This document shows positions 44,223 to 52,800 of a stretch of 64,000 nt of DNA, piece after piece; within the stretch, counting starts at the first letter, position 1, and each line of letters begins with the position of its first letter. The DNA comes from Sacculina carcini (Eukaryota > Arthropoda > Thecostraca > Sacculinidae), in assembly GCA_916048095.2 (NCBI GenBank), contig OU696593.1, forward strand, positions 4,084,501-4,148,500. Direction: 5' to 3'. The notes beneath the pieces were generated by a model that searched no databases, had not been told where the DNA came from, and saw only the letters and a list, made by a program, of their open reading frames with translations. Position numbers and translations under genes: made by a program.

Positions 44223-44400
44223 GTGATTCGTACCATTCTCTCCACTGTCGAGGAGCCAAACAGCGGCCCCGTCGGGGTTCGACGCGCAGGTCAAAGACGA
44301 GTGTTGAGTCACGCCACCACTATACCCCGGGTGACGTGACACTCAGCGGCCAGGATCCTGTTTGCCGATCCGACGGGGGAGGGTTTCCAGATGGCCGTTG
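44223..44400 (-). other. Probable 5' untranslated region of the minus-strand LINE
   Basis: GC-rich sequence directly upstream of the ORF1 ATG, with the same composition as the element. Its outer edge near 44400 meets a different retroelement tail. The exact 5' end is not known. Confidence 0.45.
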
Positions 44401-44560
44401 TTTGTTTGGTTGTTTATTGAGTTTTTGGGGTGCACCGGCCTCTAGGACCATATGGCACCCCCCAGTCTGTCTAAATTAAACAAAAACTATGCATATGAAC
44501 GAAATGGACGTAATGGAGCGATGAAATAAATATGCGTGAGGGTGAGTGATATGACTTTCA
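44400..44560 (-). mobile_element. Probable LINE 3' terminal fragment
   Basis: On the minus strand it reads GGGGGGTGCCATATGGTCC, GGCCGGTGCACCCC and then AATAAACAACCAAAC, a layout typical of the 3' end of a retroelement with polyadenylation signal. It lies head-to-tail in front of the LINE at 41275-44400 and behind the gag relic. No coding part can be attached with confidence. Confidence 0.35.
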
Positions 44561-44564
44561 TATT

Positions 44565-45215
44565 CATAGGGTCGTAGCTATTGATGAGCGAGCTGTTCCT
44601 CGTTGAAGCAGCATGTCTTGGCTCCGTATCGTAGCGGTGTATTTCAGTGTTGGAGACGCTCAAACACTGTTGCATACGTGCTAGCGGTAGTAGCTCGTCG
44701 GCTAAGGTACCAAGCTGGCCAAGTGTGAGGTATTTTTGCGCCGCCAAAGCAGTTGAGATCGACGATGGCACAACCTGGAAGAAGCGATGCCTCACAAGCT
44801 CCTCCCCAGTGCCGACCAACGTGGCTGTCCGTCTCAGTTCAACCATGAGAGCAGAAAGGCGACCAGACAGTGATATCCTGGAGAGCAAGTCTTCGAGCAA
44901 TTCGGCTTTTGTGTGTGAAACAGCGTTCTCCAGAGCCGTTTTAAATTGAGTGTATTGCTGACCTGCCAGGATGTCGGGACTGATCTGAGAGACGACGTCT
45001 GCCGGCAAAGCCGATACAGCATGGGAGAATCTGGTGTCTTCTGCCTTTATCTTGGCCAGCTGGAATTGTGTATCCATAATTGCCAGCCAGCCCTAGACTG
45101 ATTTTGGCATGAATGGCGGCGGTTTAATCGCCACATGCGCTGACAGAAAAGGGTTGGATTCTGCACCCAGTTCCACAACATGAGGTGTGTCGTCTGGTAC
45201 CTGCTTGTCGGTCAT
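44565..45215 (-). pseudogene. Ty3/gypsy-type gag, truncated with one in-frame stop
   Basis: The ATG at 45215 (MTDKQVPDD) opens a gag capsid-type protein. A TAG at 45095-45093 interrupts it and the same frame then continues (QFQLAKIKAEDTRFSH, LPADVVSQI, LSGRLSALMVELRR, LGTLADELLPLA) to about 44570. This helix-rich pattern is typical of gypsy gag without further domains. Everything downstream (zinc knuckle, protease, polymerase) is missing. Between the ATG and the candidate LTR at 45271 there is a primer-binding-site-like ACTGGTGACCCC on the minus strand. The single stop in otherwise good frame suggests moderate age. Confidence 0.65.
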
Positions 45216-45270
45216 GATGAAGTATGACAGTGACTTGTAATTATTTGACTGACGTTAGGGGTCACCAGTT

Positions 45271-45380
45271 GTAGCTTTTTTTGGTTTAGTACTAGCACTA
45301 AAAAACTCAGAAACTGGATATATTAATACAGCACAATTACATTCACACAAAATAGAGCTCACTGCACGGTTAACGCTACA
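45271..45380 (-). repeat. Candidate 5' LTR of the gypsy gag relic (110 bp)
   Basis: The segment begins TGTAGC and ends GCTACA, a 6-bp inverted repeat with TG/CA ends. On the minus strand it is followed directly by ACTGGTGACCCC, a plausible primer-binding site, and then by the gag ATG. It is short for an LTR and no second copy is in the window, so the outer border is uncertain. Confidence 0.4.
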
Positions 45381-45908
45381 CACTGACTACTGTGTTCAAT
45401 CTACCATGGCAATACGTGACATTTGATATGGCTCTTGTCATACGATCTGTCAGCATCAGCTGAGGCTGCGAACACTGGCGCTGCAACTTTCCTGCAATGT
45501 ACGCGCCGGGCAGTGCAAGCCACACATACATACAGATGAGCGCACACTCACATACTCACCAGCACAGATGATCCACACACAAACATGATACCACAGTGCC
45601 ACAACTGCACTTCACAGAGCGCGGGGCAGAATGTCCAGCGAAGAGATCAGTTTTCACCATAGCAGACGTGCTGTAGTACTCCAAATGCTGATTCGACCAA
45701 TATCTCGAATAATTTGTCTGGCGCTAACCAGCGGCGGGCAACGGCGCCAAAACACCCAATATTCAAACCAAAACTCGTCCAATATGTGGGAGCATAATGT
45801 AATACACATTCGAGATCTGTAGCAAGACATGAAAATTAAATACACGAATTTTAATACACAAAACAATACGATTACCTCGAACATTAATCCGATAATCTAT
45901 AATGAGCA
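45381..45908. other. Unassigned stretch
   Basis: No gene or repeat recognised. Confidence 0.4.
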
Positions 45909-46029
45909 ATCAATAATTATTGATCGCTTGAATTGATTATTGATTGTTTGATTGCATTGATTGAATTATAATTCAATCAAGTTTATAATCATTGTAATTA
46001 TAGATTCTAATTGAAGATTATAATCTTCA
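45909..46029. repeat. Cluster of three perfect AT-rich palindromes
   Basis: ATCAATAATTATTGAT (45909-45924), a 24-base palindrome centred on TTATAA (45957-45980), and TGAAGATTATAATCTTCA (46012-46029) all read the same on both strands. The sequence between them is made of the same ATTGATT words. Confidence 0.85.
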
Positions 46030-46087
46030 GTACTTGAAATATCAACTTACATTACTTGTCCTATTAGCGCTGGTGCAAATAAATCAT

Positions 46088-46195
46088 GGGCGGAGCCCGT
46101 ACACAGTTGGCGCGAACAGATTTCTGGGTGAAACCCGTACACACTGACCACCATGAGCTAACTCCTGGGCGAAGCCAATGCCACCTAGATACAAG
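46088..46195. repeat. Dispersed segment hosting the hAT insertion
   Basis: Read on the minus strand from 46195 it begins CTTGTATCTAGGTGGC-TTGG, which also occurs at 58031-58051 on the plus strand, where the match continues outward as GGCC. The segment also carries two GCCCGTACACA/ACCCGTACACA words. It appears to be part of an older, unidentified repeat. Confidence 0.5.
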
Positions 46196-47780
46196 TAGTG
46201 ATGCAAAAAAAACGTTTTTTTTTGGTTGCGTTTTTTTTGCAAAAAAATATGTTTTTTTTAGGTTTTTTTGTTTTTTTAGAATTAGCCCCAATTGTCATCG
46301 GATGTTAGATTTTAGTACACAGAAATGAGTTCAATTGATGTTTTGTACATCTTTACGTGTCTTATTTAAAAGAAAATTTGATAATAGTATAAAAACAAGA
46401 ATATTTATCAATAAATACCTCAGGAGACTGTTTGAAAGTACATCCGGGTCCGGTGGTTAAGTTTTTTTCATTGAGAAAACCCATGTTTTTAAAGATGGTT
46501 CTAATTATGTGGATATTTGAAATACTTTGTCAGAATAACAAAACAAATTCATTGAATAATCATGTTTTTTTTAAAAGAAACCATGTTTTTATGAAAAAAT
46601 GCAATGATGTTTTTCAAACTGGTTTTAAATTCTTTTTATTAATGTACAGGTCCAGAAAATGTTGGCAGCAGAACAAGACAAGCTAATTGGTTGGTCAAGT
46701 GTTTTTTTGACAAACGTTCATTTAAACTAACGCTTTTTAATGAAACAATGTTTTCTAAAACAGTATCTATGTAAGATAGATTTGATTGATGTACGTTCAA
46801 ATAACTTTTGTATAGCAAGTAGCCTGCTGGTACGTATAAGCGGCTGGTTAAACCACTTAATTTAAACTGTTCTTTTAAACCATGTTTTTTTTCAAAATAT
46901 ATTTTTTGGAAAAACTGTTTTCGTAGATGTAGAGAATGCGAAAAAAATTGGCGGCAGATCAAAGAAAGTTGAACCAAATTAACTGTTTTTTTTATTAGTA
47001 ACCTATTTTTAGAACTGGTTTTATGGATGATGGTTTCTTTGATGTAGTTATTTGTGTTCAAATACTTTTTTGTACATCAAATATATTTCCTCAGTTGTTT
47101 TTTTTCCTACACGAAAATATTGTGCGTTTTTCTGGTCCGTTTTTCTGGTCCGTTGCCACTGCGACCCGCTTTTATTCGTAGTCTCATTAGGGACACTAAG
47201 TTTGTGTGCATATTCGTAGTATTTGTGTAAATATTTGCAGTGTTTGTACTCTTATATTTGCAAATAATTGATCTGCTGAAGGAAATAATGAAACTTATTA
47301 TAACCAACGTAGTTAATTTCTGGCAGTAAAAAGTTAATGTGTAAAAAATAAAAATAAATTATGCCACCTGTTGTTTTTTTAAAACAGTTTCAGATTTTAG
47401 CATAAAAAACGGTTCTCAAACCCTGCTTTCTTACACAATGATTAACTCAATAATTGAACGCAAAACTGTACTGTACATAGAAGTGCCGCACAGTACCGTG
47501 CAAACAATGATATTAGGCCTTTCAGACACATTATAACAATTATATTGTGCATATTTGATGATAATTCAATTTGATAGGGACACTAATAGCATGAATAACC
47601 CATGTGTTGATAAAAATAATTCATTTAACATCCCAAATATATCATTTCCATAATTTGAATTATTTGCATGACTCTTCAAAAAAACCAAAAAGAACGTGTT
47701 TTTTTTGGTCGCGGTTTTTTTTTGGCAAAAAAAACGTTTTTTTTTAAAAACCGTCGGTTTTTTTTGAGGTCGCATCTCTA
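46196..47780. mobile_element. Non-autonomous hAT-like transposon with exact 8-bp target duplication (1,585 bp)
   Basis: The ends are TAGTGATGC on the left and, on the opposite strand, TAGAGATGCGACCT on the right. Both are followed by T-rich/A-rich subterminal tracts containing AAAAAACGTTTTTTTT. The flanks 46188-46195 and 47781-47788 are both GATACAAG, an exact 8-bp duplication. TA(G)N-G-TG-type ends with 8-bp duplications are diagnostic of hAT transposons. The interior has many ACCATGTTTTT words but no transposase, so it needs a partner. Other copies in this window are 37660-38020 and the split copy 58215-58295 plus 61151-61252. The undisturbed site appears to be represented by the paralogous sequence at 58023-58053. 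Confidence 0.85.
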
Positions 47781-47788
47781 GATACAAG

Positions 47789-48596
47789 GCCGTTTCACGA
47801 TTTTGTGACGTCACAGCGTTCGGCCAACGTCGGTGCAGTGTGTATGTGTTGCGGTGCACTGTTAGTTGATATTATGCGTACGCCGGTGCATTATTTTCAC
47901 AAATACTCCCAGTTTTATATGAAACCTTGCATTTAGAAGCTGTATAATTCTTAACAATTCTTTTTACAACCTAATACAAACAAAATTTAGGAGGTTTACG
48001 ATCATGTATTGTACCAAGCGTGCGAATTAACAACAAGAAAACGGTCAAATATAGAAGCCAATATGACATGTTTCATTAATTACTTGCCACAGTGAATTCA
48101 GACACGGGTACGCTATTTAATTCATCATTCACAACATGCTGCAGCTCATCAACATGTCGACAAAAACGTGTTTACACACTTCACGAATACAACATTGCGA
48201 AATACAAAGCCAATAACTGAGCATAAATTCCAGCATTGACAAACAACAATAAATGTGATGGTTAATTATGCTTAAATATCACATAGAACAGCGGTCCGAA
48301 ACATGCGCTAATTATCCGCTGATAGATATTGTAAGTGTGTTTGTAAGTGTTGATTTGTCAATTGTAAGTGTCGCTAAGTGGGGAACTAATGTCGGATAGA
48401 AGGACAAATGCGTGTTTTTATCAATCCGAAATCTTTCATTTTCGCTTATATCGACTTCCTGACATTAAATTTGTTCGAACCACTGGATTCATAAGATTTA
48501 TCAGCGGTGCCAAGAAATCAATGAATTGACACGCTTTCACATGAGAATATTGAATAATCGATCTTAAAGCAAATCCATGGGCAATATTCACTCTAT
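47789..48596. other. Unassigned stretch
   Basis: No gene or element recognised. A TGACGTCA octamer lies just after the hAT element, near 47805-47812; this may be chance. Confidence 0.4.
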
Positions 48597-48745
48597 ATCA
48601 ACGATAATGACACACGCAGATATACACCATACCACACATTAACACCATATCACTCATCAACGATAATGACACACGCAGATATACACCATATCACACATTA
48701 ACACCATATCACAAATTACCACCATATCACAAATATACACCATAT
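48597..48745. repeat. 59-bp tandem repeat, two units and a degenerate tail
   Basis: Units 48597-48655 and 48656-48714 both begin ATCAACGATAATGACACACG. The following bases repeat ACCATATCACA with small changes up to the LINE tail. Confidence 0.85.
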
Positions 48746-49189
48746 CAGAAATCAGAAATCAGAAATGTATTGCCACTTTATACAACAAAGTATTGGCATG
48801 GATGAAAATATACATACAAATCACACAATGTACACACAAATGAAAATGCGTCATAAATGAACTTGGGCTCACAGCGGAATAAGATATACAAGAGTCACAC
48901 AAAAACACGTATACTACAGAAAAACGAATAATATCGGTGTGGGCTCAAGAATCTATGTACACATCCAAAAGATATTTATATGATTTGCTGCTGAAAGATT
49001 TATAGGAGCTGGAAGATGTAATTGAACGCGGAAGTTTATTGAACAGACGGGGGGCAATGTATTGGAAGGATTTGGAAGACCATGATGATTCGGAAACTGC
49101 TCGGGGTTCTAGAAGGGCACTAGATGATCGAGTGTTAGTGTTGTGTGAGACTGGCACTACCAGCTCCTTCAGATAGGGTGGAGGGTAGA
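48746..49189 (-). pseudogene. CR1-like LINE, 3' part (split by the BEL/Pao element)
   Basis: On the minus strand 49170-48945 encodes the C-terminal LINE tail (SSWSSKSFQYIAPRLFNKLP, then a serine-rich end), and the 3' region ends in a TTTCTGA-type short repeat at about 48746-48766. The coding sequence enters directly from the BEL/Pao edge at 49189, and its upstream continuation is at 56296 and beyond. It resembles the C-terminus of the full-length LINE at 33787-36720 but belongs to a different subfamily with a different 3' tail. Confidence 0.75.
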
Positions 49190-49633
49190 TGTTGTGATTT
49201 AATTTGGAGAAGCCCTTTTGTACTTTATTGGAGAACCCAAAGCTTACCTGATTGCGAATTTATTTTGTCGCAGGTAGCCGTTCGCGTTGTTGTACGTACA
49301 GCCCCGGTGGCAATGGATTTCTCCGCAAGTAATTGCTTGTCGCCGAATATTTGAAAGAAGACTTGACGATAACTGAAATAGGCTTGAAATACGATGCCTC
49401 GACCGCTGAACCACGAATCCCGTACCGAACCACGAGTAACTCTCTACACCGTGTTCTCTGTCTCCACTAATTCCCTTTCGCCGTTCCGGGTTGCCACGCC
49501 CCATTTTATCGCGGATTTGCCTTGAATCCTCCAAAATAGTACTGGGCTTTGAAATTATTTTCCCAATTAAATAGAATTGAAATTATTGAATTAAATTATG
49601 AATTACAATTGAAAATGATAAATATTTCTTTCA
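49190..49633 (-). repeat. 3' LTR of the BEL/Pao element (444 bp)
   Basis: In element orientation it starts TGAAAGAAATATTTATC and ends AAATCACAACA. It matches the 5' LTR at 55582-56295 once the solo-LTR insertion there is removed; a 96-codon frame through both reads identically. Confidence 0.9.
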
Positions 49634-49868
49634 CCCTCCCTTAAAAACAAAAGGGAAAGGAAACATATGAATCTTGTAGACTGAAGCATGTCGTTGAATG
49701 AAGTTTGAGGAACGAACACACTCAGAGTCAATTTGACAACCATAAGAATTGTGAATGATGATGAAGGACTGAGAAGGCCTGGTATAAAGTGAGAAGTGGC
49801 ATGAACTTTGATACGACACCATTTGAGGACAATGATACAATTTGATAATGATCGTACACACTGAACAC

Positions 49869-52800
49869 TTATACAGATTCATCACGTATGAGGCCGGCTA
49901 ACTGCTCTCGTTGTTTCATTGCAGCTTTTCTCTTCCCGCGATTGGGATGAGATGTTGCAGTCTCTCTTTCTTCATTGACACCCGTCGCTGTTTGACTTGG
50001 ATGGATCGCAGTGATTTCTAGAGGATAAAGATGCTTGACTGCGTGAATGCTACTCTTGCCAGAACTGTTCTTCAGTATAACTTGCCTGACACGCCCATCT
50101 TCACCCGGTAGTAGCTTGATAATTCGGCCCATGGACCAAAATATTCGAGGTCGATCCTTGGTGTGAATGAGAACAATATCATCCACAGATAATTTGTCCT
50201 TCCAGTCGGTTTGATACAAATTTCGGTTCAACTCTCTCAAGCTCAATACGTACTCTTCATACCACATTGCACGGAACTTGTCCAACAACTCATTCTGAAC
50301 TTGAATTGTGTCATTCAAACGACGATGCATATCATTCGCTTCGGGCGTCCACAGTGGATCTTCCTTGTGATCAGTGATTATCTGTAATCGAGGATTGAGG
50401 TTTAACTTCAGAATCTTGTTTGGTGTGAGTGGTTCAATTTCGTTGATGCCACTATGCACATAGGTGAGCGGACGATTGTTAACCGCATCTTGAATGCCTG
50501 ATAAATGAGTGATGAGATCGAAATAGGATAATCGAGCTTTGCCGATCGACTTATACAGGCACTGTTTCACCGTTTTAATCTGCCTCTCATATACGCCCCC
50601 CATCCAGCTGGCGTACACCGGAATTGTTTTGTGTTGTATGTGATGTTTCCTCATATATTCAACAAAATCGTCTGACAACAAAGCTTCTTGAAGGTATCGC
50701 TTACTGGTGACAAATTGCTTCCCATTATCTGAATAAATCATCTCGGGCACCCTGTAGGTGTTACAGAATCTCATGAACGATTGAAGAAAGGAAGAAGTAC
50801 TGACATCGGGAAGAACATCCAAATGAACGCACCGTAGCGCCATACAGGTATACAGGGCGATGTACACCTTTTGTTCCTCACCACCTTTCTCTGTGATATT
50901 GATATGACCTGTGTAATCAATGGCCACATTTTCATATGCCTTGACAAATTTGATTCGTTCTATCGGAAGATTATTCAGTCGCGGATATTTCACGGACAGC
51001 GAATTGAGTTTTTTGCAGATAACACAATCTCTGATGATTTTCTTGACTGCCTGTCTACCACCAGGTATCCAGAATCCTCTTTCTCTCAGTTGAGTGAGTG
51101 TCGACCCGATCCCTAGGTGACGGCATCGTTCATGTTGATCTCTGATCATTAGCCGGGTTATATGATGGTCTTTTGATAATAACACCGGATTTTTCGCTGC
51201 GTAACTGAAGTAGTTCAGGCGAGAAATCCTACCTCGGCAACGAATAATACCCTGATCATCCAAGAAAAGGTTGAGATCGTTCACCAAATTTGGAACACGC
51301 TGGCTGCGTTCGGGACTCTGAAGATAGTCAAGGATGTCTGAATATTCTTGAGCTTGCAGGTCCTTTAGCCAATAATTAACTGCTTTCTCATTTGTGTCGG
51401 ATGACGTCTTTCGCATTTTGTCCACAAATTTGAAGACCAGTCCGGTGATGCGATGAATTTTGTTGAGGTTGGAGAGCTTTTCAGCATTGAACAAGGTGTC
51501 CGTCGACGACTGCGCGTTAGACGACGACGTCTGCCCCTGACGCTGCGTCAAAACCAAAGATTTCTGCTCGTGAGAATCTTGTCTGAAGTTCAAGAGTTGT
51601 TCTTGAGTGAACTTCGTAACACAAGGAACTGCGACGGGCGTTTCTGTCCAGATTTTCAGCCAATCAGGTCCAAAAATCCACTGATCCTGATATTTTTCGA
51701 ATTTCGCAAACGTTTGACCTTTCGTCAAGAGATCAGCGACATTCTCATTTGTCGGGACATAGCCAAACCGCATTACTACTCCCTTGTCAGATTCGATGTT
51801 CTTCTTCATAGCCTCAATATCCTTTTGACGAGCTTGAGTGAAACGATTGGTTGTTCTGCAGCCCTGATGAATCCACTCTAGTACGACCTGTGAATCGACC
51901 CACACATTGATCTGCTGAATTTTGAACATGAGTGAATCCAGAATGAGTTGTAGGCATTTCATCATCAAGAAAACCGCCAACAGCTCAGTTTGCGGAATGC
52001 TCTTGTTTTGAGGTGAGATCTTCGACTTGGCAAATATGAAATTCGATTCATTCTTTGAGTTCGTGGCATAACAAACGAACCCATAGCTTTCTTTCCCTCC
52101 GTCACAAAATATATTTATGTCATGATTCGACAATGAATCAGCTGACTTCCTCGGAAATCGAAGTTGGTCAAGCTGCGCCAGCTCCTTTTGAATTGATCTC
52201 CATTCTCGCGATAGCTGTTCCTTGAGTGGTTCATCCCAACCAACCTTGAGTTGCCACAATTTCTTCATGAAGAGCCTACCGCACAATGTGACAGGTAGTG
52301 CTAACGACAGCGGGTCGAAAATCTTGCTGATGTTGCTCAGTACTCGCCGTTTCGTAGGCCTGGACTCTGAATTATGAAGAACAACTTGACAGTCCGCGAG
52401 CTTCAGTGAATCCCTTTCTGGGTCATACATATATCCCAACACTTTCTCATAATCCGATTGGTGAGTGGTCGCCGTTTCATTCGACCTCATAAGTTCTCTC
52501 ATGGAAGACACATTTGAAGACCAGCTTCGAAGATTGAACCCTCCTTCCTGCATGATTTCCCTACTCCTGTGGTATACATTGAGAATCTGATTGGTACTAG
52601 AGGAAGTAAACAAGAAATTATCCATGTAGAAGGAGCTTTTCAGAATGTCCGCTACAGAGTCTTGCGGATATAATTTCAAATGATACTGCAAGACCCTCAT
52701 CAACACAAATGGACTTGCATTTAGGCCAAATAGAATAGTTCGATGTCGGTACACTTTCAACACGCCATTCGACTCCCACAAAAAACAGAATCTGTTTTTA

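Noticed and set aside
47795..47820. TGACGTCA octamer as a CRE-type promoter element
   Set aside because: No gene lies nearby; an isolated octamer is expected by chance.
51453..51881. 142-codon plus-strand frame opposite the BEL/Pao polyprotein
   Set aside because: Shadow of the well-supported minus-strand coding region.
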